Positions 8,047 to 16,897 of a DNA stretch of 64,000 nucleotides are shown in pieces (position 1 is the first letter of the stretch; each line of letters begins with the position of its first letter). Both the position numbers and the translations under genes were made by a program. The DNA comes from JAEZHK01 sp964575255. Lineage in GTDB: Bacteria; Bacillota; Clostridia; Christensenellales; Aristaeellaceae. The stretch lies in NCBI GenBank assembly GCA_964575255.1, contig CAZNPZ010000005.1, positions 1-64,000 of the forward strand, written 5' to 3'. The notes under the pieces are model-generated. The model saw only the letters and a list, made by a program, of their open reading frames with translations. It ran no database searches and was not told where the DNA came from.

Positions 8047-9060
8047 TTGAGAAGCTATCTGAAAACCCGCGTGCGGGGCGCGCTGATCCTTCTGTTCTGC
8101 GCGCTGCTGTTCGCCTTCGTATTCTGGCTGTACGCCCTCCCGTGGCAGGCGGCGCTGTACGCCGCCGTGCTTTGCGCCGCGCTGCTTTTGATCTACGGGG
8201 TTTTCGACTTTCTGAAGTTCCAGGAAAAGCGCGCGCGGCTTCAGGCGCTGAAAAGCGAGGTCGCGCTCACGCTTGATCGCCTGCCGACGCCCAGGAACCC
8301 CGTTGAGGCGGACTATCAGGCGCTGCTCACCATTCTCCGGGACGACGGCGCGCGGAAGCTCGCCGAGTGCGCCGCGCGGTACGACGGCGCGGTCGACTAC
8401 TTCACGCTGTGGGCACACCAGATCAAGACGCCCATCGCCGCCTCGCGGCTCTTGTTGCAGGAGGGAGACGCCGACCCGAGGGCGCTGTCGGATGAGCTTT
8501 TCAAGATCGAGCAGTACGTGGAGATGGCGCTTTGCTACCTGAAATTGGACGGCGGGCCGACGGATTACGTGTTCCGGGAAGTTGACCTGGACGACGTGAT
8601 CCGGCAGGCGCTCCGGAAATACGCGCCGCAGTTCATCCGGCGCAAAATCGCGCTTTCGTACGAGCCAGTCAAGCGGCGGGCGCTGACCGACGAGAAGTGG
8701 CTGCTTTTTGTGATTGAACAGGTGCTGTCCAACGCGCTCAAGTATACCAGCGGGGGAAGTATTTCGATCCGGCTGGAGGAACCTGTGACGCTCGTGATCT
8801 CCGACACCGGCATCGGCATTGAGCCGGAGGATCTGCCCCGCGTGTTTGAAAAGGGCTACACCGGCCTCAACGGCCGCTACGACAAGCGCGCGACTGGCAT
8901 CGGTCTGTACCTCTGCCGCCGGATCATGGCGGCGCTCGGCCACGGCATCCGCATCCAGTCGACGGTCGGGAAAGGGACAACTGTTCGGCTCGACCTCGAC
9001 ACAAAGCCGGTCGAGGGCGATTCATCTTACACACCTGTAAGGCTGCGCGGGGAAATGTAA
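8047..9060 (+). CDS. Intramembrane-sensing histidine kinase, BceS type
   Basis: A 337-residue kinase with two N-terminal membrane spans (about 11-30 and 36-57) and almost no extracellular loop, the mark of BceS-like kinases that receive their signal through the partner ABC transporter. The H-box is FTLWAHQIKTPIAA, the N-box region EQVLSNALKYTSGG, and the G boxes DTGIGIEPEDLPRVFEKGYTG and ATGIGLYLC. The start is TTG 8047 after GGGGAGGGG. It should phosphorylate the upstream regulator. Confidence 0.9.
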   Translation: MRSYLKTRVRGALILLFCALLFAFVFWLYALPWQAALYAAVLCAALLLIYGVFDFLKFQEKRARLQALKSEVALTLDRLPTPRNPVEADYQALLTILRDDGARKLAECAARYDGAVDYFTLWAHQIKTPIAASRLLLQEGDADPRALSDELFKIEQYVEMALCYLKLDGGPTDYVFREVDLDDVIRQALRKYAPQFIRRKIALSYEPVKRRALTDEKWLLFVIEQVLSNALKYTSGGSISIRLEEPVTLVISDTGIGIEPEDLPRVFEKGYTGLNGRYDKRATGIGLYLCRRIMAALGHGIRIQSTVGKGTTVRLDLDTKPVEGDSSYTPVRLRGEM

Positions 9061-9132
9061 GCCAGTTCGATGGCTGACGCGCCCCGCCTTCTGTACAATA
9101 AAACCCGTAAACAGATACGGGAGGAAACATGC

Positions 9133-9897
9133 ATGGCAATTCTTGAAGTCGAAAACCTGAGAAAAATCTACACCACCCGCTTCGGCGCGCAGAAAGTGCA
9201 GGCGCTTTCCAAGGTGTCCTTTACGGTGGAGCCGGGCGAGTTCGTCGCGATCATGGGCGAATCCGGTTCGGGCAAGACCACGCTGCTCAATCTGCTCGCG
9301 GCGTTCGATCGGCCGACATCCGGCGAGATCCGCCTCGCCGGGCGCGCGCTCTCCCAGGTCGCGGAGAAGGATGTGGCGGCGTTCCGGCGCGACAACCTGG
9401 GCTTCGTGTTTCAGGATTTCAACCTGCTCGACACATTCTCCCTTCAGGACAACATCTTCCTGCCGCTGGTGCTGGCGGGCAAGGCCTACCCGGAGATGCG
9501 CGAGCGGATGCTGCCCGTCGCGAAAAAACTGGGCATCACGGAAATCCTCGAAAAGTACCCCTACGAAGTCTCCGGCGGGCAGAAGCAGCGCGCCGCCGTC
9601 GCCCGCGCGCTGATCACCGGTCCCGCACTGGTGCTGGCGGACGAGCCGACCGGTGCGCTCGATTCCCGCGCCACCGTCGAGCTTCTCAGGCTGTTCGGCG
9701 AGATCAACCGCGGCGGGCAGACGGTTCTGATGGTCACCCATTCCACGAAGGCCGCGAGCCACGCGGGGCGCGTATTGTTCATCAAGGACGGCGAGGTGTT
9801 CCACCAGATCTACCGCGGCCAGGCGACCAATGAGGAAATGTACCAGAAGATCACGAACGCGCTGACCCTGATGGCGACGGGCGGTGACAGAAATTGA
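9133..9897 (+). CDS. ABC transporter ATPase, BceA type
   Basis: A 254-residue cytoplasmic ATPase of the MacB/BceA group. It has Walker A GESGSGKTT, Q-loop VFQDFNLLDTFSLQDNI, signature SGGQKQR, Walker B VLADEPTGALDS and H-loop VTHS. ATG 9133 has a GGAGGAAA ribosome site; an out-of-frame ATG at 9129 overlaps it. Its stop overlaps the TTG start of the permease gene, so the two are coupled. Together they form a resistance transporter that removes antimicrobial peptides from lipid targets and also drives signalling. Confidence 0.92.
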   Translation: MAILEVENLRKIYTTRFGAQKVQALSKVSFTVEPGEFVAIMGESGSGKTTLLNLLAAFDRPTSGEIRLAGRALSQVAEKDVAAFRRDNLGFVFQDFNLLDTFSLQDNIFLPLVLAGKAYPEMRERMLPVAKKLGITEILEKYPYEVSGGQKQRAAVARALITGPALVLADEPTGALDSRATVELLRLFGEINRGGQTVLMVTHSTKAASHAGRVLFIKDGEVFHQIYRGQATNEEMYQKITNALTLMATGGDRN

Positions 9898-11903
9898 CCA
9901 CCGCGCTGTATGCCCGGCTCGCCCGGATGAACATCAAAAACAACCGCAGGATCTACATCCCCTACATCCTGACCGCCGTCGGCATGGTCATGATGTTCTA
10001 CATCGTGTGTTTCCTCGCCACCGACCCGGAGGTGGGGCACATCGGCGGCGGCGCGATGCTTCAGACGCTCCTATCGTTTGGCGTGGGCGTCGTCGCCGTG
10101 TTCGGGGCGATCTTCCTCTTCTACACCAACAGCTTCGTGATGAAGCGCCGCAAGAAGGAACTGGGGCTTTACAACGTTTTGGGCATGGGCAAGCGCCACA
10201 TCGCGCGGGTCATGCTGTGGGAGACGGGGTTCGTCGTATCCGTCAGCATTGGGCTGGGCCTCGCTGGAGGCATCCTGCTCAGTAAATTCAGCCAGCTTCT
10301 GATGCTGAAGCTGGTGGACAGGGCAGCGTCCTTCAGCTTCACGGTGTCCGGCTTCGCGATCACGGTGACCGCCGCGCTGTTTCTGGGCGTGTTCTTCCTG
10401 ATTCTTTTAAACAGCCTCCGGCAGGTACACGCGTCCAGCCCGATTGAGCTTCTCCGCGGCGCGAGCGCGGGGGAGCGCGAGCCGAAGGCCAACTATGTGC
10501 TGGCGGCGCTGGGCATCCTTCTCCTCGGCGCGGGGTACTACCTGGCGCTGACCGTGGTCAACCCGATCGAGGCGCTCGCGTGGTTCTTCGTCGCGGTGAT
10601 CCTGGTGATCCTGGGAACCTACCTGTTATTCATCGCCGGAAGCGTGGCGCTTCTCAAGATTCTCAGAAGGAACAAGCGCTACTACTACCAGACCAGCCAC
10701 TTTGTGTCGGTTTCCGGCATGTTCTACCGGATGAAGCGCAATGGCGCGGGCCTCGCGTCCATCTGCATCCTGTCGACGATGGTCTTGGTCATGATCTCCT
10801 CCACCACCTGCCTGTACCTGGGCGCGGACGACGCGCTTCTGACACGCTTCCCCCGGAACATCTCCATCACCACCAACACCAAATCCCCGGAAACGCCGGC
10901 AGCCGTGGAGGACGCCGTGAAAGCGGAACTTGAAAAAGCCGGGACGCGCGCAGAGAACCTGATGGTCTACCGCTACCTGTCCTTCTCCGCGTTTCACGAC
11001 GGCGATAAACTGACGCCGGATGCGAACACGGACGGCCTCGCGCGAGCCGGAAGCGATTTCGTCCGGGTCTATATCGTCCCCGCCGAGGACTATACGAAGG
11101 GATCCGGCAGGGCGCTGATCCTTCAGGACGGCGAAGTCGCCGTGTATGAGAAAGGCGTCACGGTCGGGGACAGGCTCGATATCGGCGGAATTCCCTTCAA
11201 GGTCGGCGAGCGGCTGGATTCTTTCGCGGGCGACGCCGCGGACGTGATGTCCATCACCGATTCGGTCTATGTGTTCGTACCGACGCTGACCGACATGGCG
11301 GCGCTCTACGACATGCAAAAGGCGGTCTACGGCAAGAACGCCTCGGACTACAACCATTACTACGCGTTTGACGTGCCGCTTCAGCGGGACGCGCAGATCG
11401 CGCTGACCGGCGCCATCCGGGAAGACCTGAAGAAGACATCGCGGGACTCCCATGTGGAAGGCTCCGCGGAACTGTGGGGCGAATTCATCGGCATCTACGG
11501 AGGGCTTCTGTTCCTGGGGCTGCTTTTGGGGCTTACGTTCATCCTTGCGGCGGTTCTGATCATGTACTACAAACAGGTCACCGAAGGCTACGAGGACAAC
11601 GCGCGGTTTGACATCTTGAAAAAGGTCGGCATGACCGGGCGCGAGATTCGCGGGACGATCAATTCGCAGGTTTTGACCGTTTTCGCGCTGCCGCTCGCCG
11701 CCGCCGCCATGCACATGGCGTTCGCGTTCCCGATGGTCGCGAAACTCCTGAAGGTGTTCAGCCTGACCAACGTGAAGCTTTTCGCGTCGCTGACCGCCGC
11801 CACGATCCTCGTATTCGGCCTGTTCTACGTGCTTTCGTACCTCGCGACCTCCCGCGCGTACCTGTCGATTGTCAGCGGGATGAACGGGCACGTACATGAC
11901 TGA
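9894..11903 (+). CDS. FtsX-like ABC permease, BceB type
   Basis: A 669-residue permease of the BceB class, with about ten membrane segments and a large extracytoplasmic domain of roughly 200 residues (about residues 310-520, positions 10820-11450) between segments 7 and 8, the antibiotic-sensing part in this family. The first FtsX domain includes MKRRKKELGLYNVLGMGKR; the C-terminal one includes ARFDILKKVGMTGREI. TTG 9894 overlaps the ATPase stop. This is the last gene of the operon; no lantibiotic or other biosynthesis gene is adjacent. Confidence 0.92.
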   Translation: MTTALYARLARMNIKNNRRIYIPYILTAVGMVMMFYIVCFLATDPEVGHIGGGAMLQTLLSFGVGVVAVFGAIFLFYTNSFVMKRRKKELGLYNVLGMGKRHIARVMLWETGFVVSVSIGLGLAGGILLSKFSQLLMLKLVDRAASFSFTVSGFAITVTAALFLGVFFLILLNSLRQVHASSPIELLRGASAGEREPKANYVLAALGILLLGAGYYLALTVVNPIEALAWFFVAVILVILGTYLLFIAGSVALLKILRRNKRYYYQTSHFVSVSGMFYRMKRNGAGLASICILSTMVLVMISSTTCLYLGADDALLTRFPRNISITTNTKSPETPAAVEDAVKAELEKAGTRAENLMVYRYLSFSAFHDGDKLTPDANTDGLARAGSDFVRVYIVPAEDYTKGSGRALILQDGEVAVYEKGVTVGDRLDIGGIPFKVGERLDSFAGDAADVMSITDSVYVFVPTLTDMAALYDMQKAVYGKNASDYNHYYAFDVPLQRDAQIALTGAIREDLKKTSRDSHVEGSAELWGEFIGIYGGLLFLGLLLGLTFILAAVLIMYYKQVTEGYEDNARFDILKKVGMTGREIRGTINSQVLTVFALPLAAAAMHMAFAFPMVAKLLKVFSLTNVKLFASLTAATILVFGLFYVLSYLATSRAYLSIVSGMNGHVHD

Positions 11904-12087
11904 CGCTTCCAGAAAATCATCAAAACCAGCCGCCGTGCGAGCTTACCACCGGTGCATCCGGAGGAGTCTCGCGCGGTCTGTCTTTGGAGACCTGTGACGC
12001 GATCGACATCTGCCCCCTTCCATTCGGCGGCGCGAATTGGTATAATAATGCTGTTCCGGGCATGATGAAAGCGCGGATGATTCGGGG

Positions 12088-12744
12088 TTACGCGCGAAGC
12101 AGGCGGCTCACCGCCTTTTCGTCCGCGCCGGGGTTCAGGGACAGGATGTGCGCGCGCATCTTTTCGAGCGAGTCCTCCGGGTCCAGCGAGTACGCCTCGC
12201 GGGTGAGGCCTGGGAACGCTTCGTCCGCCGCCTGGTAGCGGTTGATGCCCCAGCCGTATGGGCGGCCCTGGGCGCTGACGCTCCGGTCAAAGCCGGTGAT
12301 CACGATGTCGGTGGACATCATGAGGAATGTCGCGGCGCGGTCGACGGCGGAATTTGGGCCGGGGACGAGGCTCCGGAGTTCCAGCGTCGAACGGGGCCGC
12401 TCGCGGATGTGTTGAAACAGCCGCTTCGCGCCTTCCGGCACGCGGCCTTCCTCATAGCGCTCCTCAAAGTCCAGCCCGCCGCGCCGGGCGTTACACAACA
12501 TGGGGAACCATTCGCGGCTGATAAAGCCCGCCTTGCCGCGCAGGAACTTCCCGTAGGCGAAATGGTCAATCGCCTGCTGGCGCCACTCCCACGGGCCGTC
12601 CACGTCCCTCACGAACCAGAACTGCGGCGGCGTCAGTTCCTCCACGGAGTAGCCGTCGATCCCTGAGCGGAAGAAGGGCAGGATGCCCAGCTCCTCTACC
12701 CGGCGGACAAGCTCCTCCGCGCTTCTGACCGGCTGAAAGCGCAT
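12088..12744 (-). CDS. Uncharacterised protein, possibly AlkZ/YcaQ-related
   Basis: A 218-residue soluble protein conserved (from memory of similar sequences) in clostridial genomes, where it is sometimes labelled AlkZ-related. Distinctive stretches are LGILPFFRSGIDGYSVEELTP, DGPWEWRQQAI, YGKFLRGKAGFISREWFP and GRPYGWGINRY. The true AlkZ family are winged-helix DNA glycosylases, but I do not see a defined catalytic motif, so a DNA-repair role is only a guess. ATG 12744 is chosen; in-frame residues upstream look non-coding. It is transcribed divergently from the flavodiiron gene. Confidence 0.6.
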   Translation of the reverse strand: MRFQPVRSAEELVRRVEELGILPFFRSGIDGYSVEELTPPQFWFVRDVDGPWEWRQQAIDHFAYGKFLRGKAGFISREWFPMLCNARRGGLDFEERYEEGRVPEGAKRLFQHIRERPRSTLELRSLVPGPNSAVDRAATFLMMSTDIVITGFDRSVSAQGRPYGWGINRYQAADEAFPGLTREAYSLDPEDSLEKMRAHILSLNPGADEKAVSRLLRA

Positions 12745-12878
12745 GATATCCCCCCCAACGATCCTTCCCACGTTATACCGTAGGTCGCGCGCGGCTGTCA
12801 AGATTTTTATCAGCATGTTTCTTTGTCGGCGGCGCGTGGTATATGAATCTGGACGTCCTGAATGAAAGGGGACTCAAG

Positions 12879-15845
12879 ATGAAAACACTGAAGCTTTCCG
12901 ACGGACTCACCTACTGCGGCGTGCTGGATCCCGGCCTTTCGGTATTCGACATCGTCATGAATACCAAATACGGCACCACCTACAACGCCTACATCCTGAA
13001 AGGCACGGAGAAGACCGCGCTGATCGAGACCGCGAAATTAAAATTCCTGGACGAATACATGCGGTCTGTGAACGGCCTCGCGGACGTCCGGAAGATTGAT
13101 TATATCATCGTCAGCCATACCGAGCCGGATCACGCGGGCTCGATCGAGCACATTCTGTCGCTGAACCCGGACATCACGATCGTCGGCACGTCCACCGCGA
13201 TCGGGTTTCTGAAGCATATTGTCAACCGCGACTTCAAATCCATCCCGGTCAAGGACGGGGACACGCTGTCGCTTGGCGGAAAGACGCTCACGTTCATGCC
13301 GCTCCCGAACCTGCACTGGCCGGACACCATGTTCACCTACATCGAGGAAGACAAGGCGCTCGTCACCTGCGATTCGTTCGGCGCGCACTACAGCCACCCG
13401 GATCTTCTGCGCAGCACCGTGACCGACGAGGCGGGGTACCTCGACGCGCTCAAATACTACTTTGACGGCATCATCGGCCCGTTCAAGCGGCCCTACATGA
13501 CCGCGGCGCTCAAGCGCATCGAGGGGCTGGACATTCAGATGATCCTGACCGGCCACGGCCCGGTGCTGGACAGCCATGTGAAGGAGACCATCGGCCTCTA
13601 CACCAAATGGTGCGCACCGGACAGCCCGTTTACGAAGAAGGCCGTCATCATCCCCTATGTCAGCGCATACGGCTACACGCGGCAGCTGGCGGAGGAAATC
13701 GCGAAGGGCATCCACGCGGCGGGCGACTTTGAGGTGCGCCTGCATGACATGGTGACAGACAACCGCGCCGAAGTGCTTCAGGAGATCGACTGGGCGGACG
13801 GTTTTCTGCTCGGAACGCCCACGATGGTCGGCGAGGCTTTGAAGCCGATCTGGGATCTGACCAGCGAGATGCTGCCGCCTGTCGTCAAGGGCAAGTACGC
13901 GAGCGCGTTCGGCAGCTACGGCTGGAGCGGCGAGGGCGTGCCCCACATTCTGGAACGGCTGAAGCAGCTTCGGCTCAAGGTTCTGGAAGACGGTCTGAAA
14001 GTCCGCTTCAAGCCCGACCCCGCGCAGCTTCAGGAGGCGCGCGCGTTCGGCGAAAAGTTCGCGAAGATGGTGCTGGGCGAGGCAGTCCCCGAACCGCCCG
14101 CCGAAAAGCCCGTCGGGAAACCCGCGGACGCGAAGGTGCGCTGCACCGTGTGCAACGCGGTATTTGACGCGTCGCTTGACACCTGCCCCGTGTGCGGCGC
14201 GAGCCGGGACAAGTTCGTGCCCGCCGGGGACGCGCCCGTGAAACCTGCCGCGCAGGCAAAACCCGCGAAGGCGGAAGGCGCGAAGGTGCGCTGCACCGTG
14301 TGCAACGCGGTGTTTGACGCGTCGCTTGACACCTGCCCCGTGTGCGGCGCGAGCCGGGACAAGTTCGTGCCCGCCGGGGACGCGACCGTGATGCCCGCCG
14401 CGCAGGCAAGACCCGCGAAGGTGGAAGGCGCGAAGGCGCGATGCACCGTCTGCGGCGCGATGGTGGACGCCGCGAGCGAGAACTGCCCGCTGTGCGGCGC
14501 GTCGCGCGGCGCGTTCGAGCCGGTGAAGACCGCGCCCAGGGACGCCTCCAAAGCGTCCGGCAAGGTGAAGTGCCTCGTATGCGGCGAGGTATTTGACGCC
14601 TCCTACGATGTCTGCCCGGTCTGCGGGGCGGGGAAGGAGAGCTTCGTCCCTTTTAAGGAACCGGCCTTGGCCTTTACGCGGGACACCGCCGAGCGTTATT
14701 TGATCATCGGCGGCGGCGCGGCGGGCTACAATGCGTTGAAGGCCATCCGCGAGCACAACAAGACCTGCTCGATCGTCCTTCTGTCCGCGGAGGACGAGCT
14801 TCCCTACAACCGCCCGATGCTGACCAAGACGCTGCTGACGGACTTCCATTGCGACCAGATCGCGATCAGCCCGAAGGCGTGGTACGAGGAGCACGGCGTG
14901 ACGCTTCTGACCGGCGTCGCAGCGGCCTCCGTCGATCCGGAGAAAAAACTTGTTACGACAACTACCGGCGCGGTGCTCGCCTACGACAAGCTGATTTACG
15001 CCGCCGGGGCGCGCTGCTTCCGCCCGCCGGTTCCTGGAATGGACTTTGAAAACGTCGTCTCCATCCGCAGCGCCGCGGACGCGGCAAGGGTCGCAAAGCT
15101 ACTGCCCCGCGTCAAAAAGGCCGTCGTGATCGGCGGCGGCGTACTCGGCATCGAGGCCGCGTGGGAACTTCGTCAGGCGGGCGCTTCGGTTACCGTGATC
15201 GAGGGCATGCCCCGCGTGATGCCCAGGCAGCTGGACGAGGGCGCGTCCCGGACGCTTTCGATGATCCTCGAAAAGAAGGGCATCGCGCTCAAAACCGGCG
15301 CGGCGGTGTGCGCGATCGAGGGCGCGGGCAGGGCGGAGCGGGTAACGCTCAAATCCGGCGAAGCCTTCGAGGCGGATCTCGTGATCGTGTCCACCGGCGT
15401 CGTGCCCAATGTGGAAATCCTGAAAAACGCCGGCGCGGCGGTGGGCCGCGCGATTCGGGTGGATCGGCATATGCGGACGACGCTTCCGGACGTCTACGCC
15501 GCGGGCGATTGCGCCGAGTGCGATGGCGTCAGCTTCCAGCTGTGGGCGCAGGCGGTGGAAATGGGCCGCGTGGCGGGCGCGAACGCGGCGGGCGAAGAGA
15601 CCCTATATCAGGGCGTTTCCGGCGCGCTGACGCTCAACGCGCTGGACACCACGCTCTACGCCGTGGGCGAGCACGGCGAATCGGGCGTCTACCGCGCGAG
15701 CGAGGCGCGGGACGACGAGAAAGGCTTCTACGAGAAGCTGTATTTCCGCGGCGAACGGCTGGCCGGGTTCATCCTGATCGGGGAGTTGGCGCGGCTGACC
15801 GAACTGATGGCGGCCTTCGAGGGCCTCGCCGGGCCCAAGGCCTGA
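12879..15845 (+). CDS. Flavodiiron protein fused to four rubredoxin-like modules and NADH:rubredoxin oxidoreductase
   Basis: A 988-residue one-piece NADH-dependent O2 (or NO) reductase. Residues 1-250 are the metallo-beta-lactamase-like diiron domain with H80-x-E82-x-D84-H85 (SHTEPDHAGS), His in NLHWPDTMFTY, Asp in CDSFGAHY and His in GHGPV, so all iron ligands are present. Residues ~255-400 are flavodoxin-like (FMN). Four short rubredoxin-type CxxC...CPxCG units start near residues 422, 472, 522 and 565. Residues ~605-988 are an FAD/NADH reductase (IIGGGAAG, VIGGGVLGIEAAWEL, YAAGDCAE). The layout matches class F flavodiiron proteins of clostridia except that they usually carry one rubredoxin. 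The superoxide reductase gene follows 41 bp later. Confidence 0.93.
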   Translation: MKTLKLSDGLTYCGVLDPGLSVFDIVMNTKYGTTYNAYILKGTEKTALIETAKLKFLDEYMRSVNGLADVRKIDYIIVSHTEPDHAGSIEHILSLNPDITIVGTSTAIGFLKHIVNRDFKSIPVKDGDTLSLGGKTLTFMPLPNLHWPDTMFTYIEEDKALVTCDSFGAHYSHPDLLRSTVTDEAGYLDALKYYFDGIIGPFKRPYMTAALKRIEGLDIQMILTGHGPVLDSHVKETIGLYTKWCAPDSPFTKKAVIIPYVSAYGYTRQLAEEIAKGIHAAGDFEVRLHDMVTDNRAEVLQEIDWADGFLLGTPTMVGEALKPIWDLTSEMLPPVVKGKYASAFGSYGWSGEGVPHILERLKQLRLKVLEDGLKVRFKPDPAQLQEARAFGEKFAKMVLGEAVPEPPAEKPVGKPADAKVRCTVCNAVFDASLDTCPVCGASRDKFVPAGDAPVKPAAQAKPAKAEGAKVRCTVCNAVFDASLDTCPVCGASRDKFVPAGDATVMPAAQARPAKVEGAKARCTVCGAMVDAASENCPLCGASRGAFEPVKTAPRDASKASGKVKCLVCGEVFDASYDVCPVCGAGKESFVPFKEPALAFTRDTAERYLIIGGGAAGYNALKAIREHNKTCSIVLLSAEDELPYNRPMLTKTLLTDFHCDQIAISPKAWYEEHGVTLLTGVAAASVDPEKKLVTTTTGAVLAYDKLIYAAGARCFRPPVPGMDFENVVSIRSAADAARVAKLLPRVKKAVVIGGGVLGIEAAWELRQAGASVTVIEGMPRVMPRQLDEGASRTLSMILEKKGIALKTGAAVCAIEGAGRAERVTLKSGEAFEADLVIVSTGVVPNVEILKNAGAAVGRAIRVDRHMRTTLPDVYAAGDCAECDGVSFQLWAQAVEMGRVAGANAAGEETLYQGVSGALTLNALDTTLYAVGEHGESGVYRASEARDDEKGFYEKLYFRGERLAGFILIGELARLTELMAAFEGLAGPKA
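14130..14558 (+). repeat. Tandem 150-bp rubredoxin-coding repeat
   Basis: Inside the flavodiiron gene, units at 14130-14279 and 14280-14429 are nearly identical at DNA level over their full 150 bp (50 codons). A third, more diverged unit starts at 14430 with the same period, and a fourth cysteine module begins near 14565. This points to recent in-frame duplication of the rubredoxin plus Ala/Lys/Pro linker. Confidence 0.85.
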
Positions 15846-15886
15846 CGGATCTTCGGCGAATCATCATCATTGAGGAGGAATCAACC

Positions 15887-16273
15887 ATGGCTGTGTGCGA
15901 ATCCCGTTTCTTCATCTGCAAACATTGCGGCAACCTGATCGGCATGATCAACTGCTCCGGCGTCCCGGTGGTCTGCTGCGGCGAGGAGATGACCGAGCTG
16001 GTGCCCGGCAGCGTGGACGCCAGCCACGAAAAGCATGTGCCAGTGATCACCGTGGACGGGAACACCGTCACCGTTGAGGTCGGCGCGGCAGCGCACCCGA
16101 TGACCGCCGAGCACTACATCGAGTGGATCTACCTGGAGACCACCAACGGCGGCCAGCGCAAGGCGCTGAACCCCGGCGACGCGCCCAAGGCCACCTTCGC
16201 GCTGACGGACGGAAGACCCGTTTCCGCCTACGCCTACTGCAACCTGCACGGGCTGTGGAGAAAGACCGTCTGA
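15887..16273 (+). CDS. Superoxide reductase (desulfoferrodoxin)
   Basis: A 128-residue cytoplasmic enzyme that reduces superoxide to peroxide without producing O2. The N-terminal desulforedoxin-type iron centre is visible as CKHCGN...VVCCGEEM (C-x2-C ... CC). The catalytic iron site is formed by His in SHEKHVPV, two His in HPMTAEHYIEWIYL, and Cys and His in YCNLHGLW. A GAGGAGG ribosome site precedes ATG 15887. It lies just after the flavodiiron fusion and is probably co-transcribed; that enzyme's rubredoxin modules could feed it electrons. Confidence 0.95.
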   Translation: MAVCESRFFICKHCGNLIGMINCSGVPVVCCGEEMTELVPGSVDASHEKHVPVITVDGNTVTVEVGAAAHPMTAEHYIEWIYLETTNGGQRKALNPGDAPKATFALTDGRPVSAYAYCNLHGLWRKTV

Positions 16274-16316
16274 TTCATACTGATCCGGAATACTTGTTTC
16301 CCCTTTTGCCGACAGG

Positions 16317-16349
16317 CTGAAGCGCCGCATCATCGATGCGGCGCTTCAG
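16317..16349. terminator. Hairpin between convergent genes
   Basis: A 14-bp perfect stem (16317-16330 and 16336-16349, CTGAAGCGCCGCAT) with a 5-nt loop follows the superoxide reductase gene and precedes the 3' end of the convergent small membrane-protein gene. There is no strong T-run on either side. It probably ends or insulates both transcripts. Confidence 0.6.
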
Positions 16350-16375
16350 CGTCCGGAGAATTTGGCCTTGTCAGG

Positions 16376-16540
16376 TTATTTCCTGAAACCGCCGCAGCAG
16401 AACATGAAAAACCCAAGACCCGTGAGTAGCAACGCCAGGGAGCCGATGATGCCAGGAATGCCGAGTATGGCGGGGAAGATCGCGGAGAACACAAGGCCGA
16501 CGATGCCAACTACGATCAAGAGAGCCGCAATCGCTTTCAT
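16376..16540 (-). CDS. Small hydrophobic membrane protein (54 residues), paralogue A
   Basis: Encodes 54 residues with two predicted membrane helices: KAIAALLIVVGIVGLVFSAI and IIGSLALLLTGLGFFMFCCG, separated by an FPAILGIPG turn, ending GGFRK with a Cys pair. ATG 16540 has a good AGAGGTG ribosome site. A clear paralogue lies at 16898-17059 on the same strand; they share KAI..L.VVGI.GL..S...P and GIPGIIGS. Function unknown. Placement beside oxygen-defence genes is suggestive only. The gene could be mistaken for non-coding because longer in-frame readings extend into a repeat. Confidence 0.7.
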   Translation of the reverse strand: MKAIAALLIVVGIVGLVFSAIFPAILGIPGIIGSLALLLTGLGFFMFCCGGFRK

Positions 16541-16897
16541 GGGAACACCTCTTTTCAGGGATACCTTTGTCCGGCTCACGCCCCATACAATGCGCGCCGC
16601 AATGTTCCGGTTCGCATTTCGGACGCCGGGACGCCGCGAAACCCGCTGCCCGGCGCCGATCCACAGTCTTTTGTGGAGAATGGGGTGCGCCAAGCGCATA
16701 CTTGAATATTGGTATGATTCAATTGCGCTTGGCGCGATAGCGGGTTCGGTGCGGCTCTGCCGCACCAAAAACCAGTTGGGCGTTTTTGAGAACCCAGGGG
16801 CTGCTGCGAGATCATCTGCTTGGGTATATGAAAGATGATGGTCGCGGCAGCCCGCTGCGTTCAGCCGACGCGCGCGCCTGCCCGCCGGAATGGAAGG
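16541..16897. other. Intergenic region with dispersed palindrome copy
   Basis: About 360 bp between the two small membrane-protein genes. It contains the upstream region of paralogue A and the second copy of the palindromic element (16687-16810). The remainder (about 16811-16897) shows no gene or site I can support. Confidence 0.5.
16687..16810. repeat. Dispersed palindromic element, copy 2
   Basis: Arms 16687-16698 and 16724-16735 (GCGCCAAGCGCA and complement) flank a 25-nt loop whose sequence resembles the reverse complement of the copy-1 loop (TTGAAT.TTGGT...ATTCA). The following tail GGTTCGGTGCGGCTCTGCCG ... GAGAACCCAGGGGCTGCTGCGAG matches the copy-1 tail at 5315-5390. Loop inversion between copies fits a palindromic mobile unit. 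Confidence 0.6.

Noticed and set aside
13038..14894. 618-codon minus-strand frame opposite the flavodiiron gene
   Set aside because: It is antisense to a gene with all catalytic residues, and the product has no recognisable domain. Long antisense frames are expected at this GC content.
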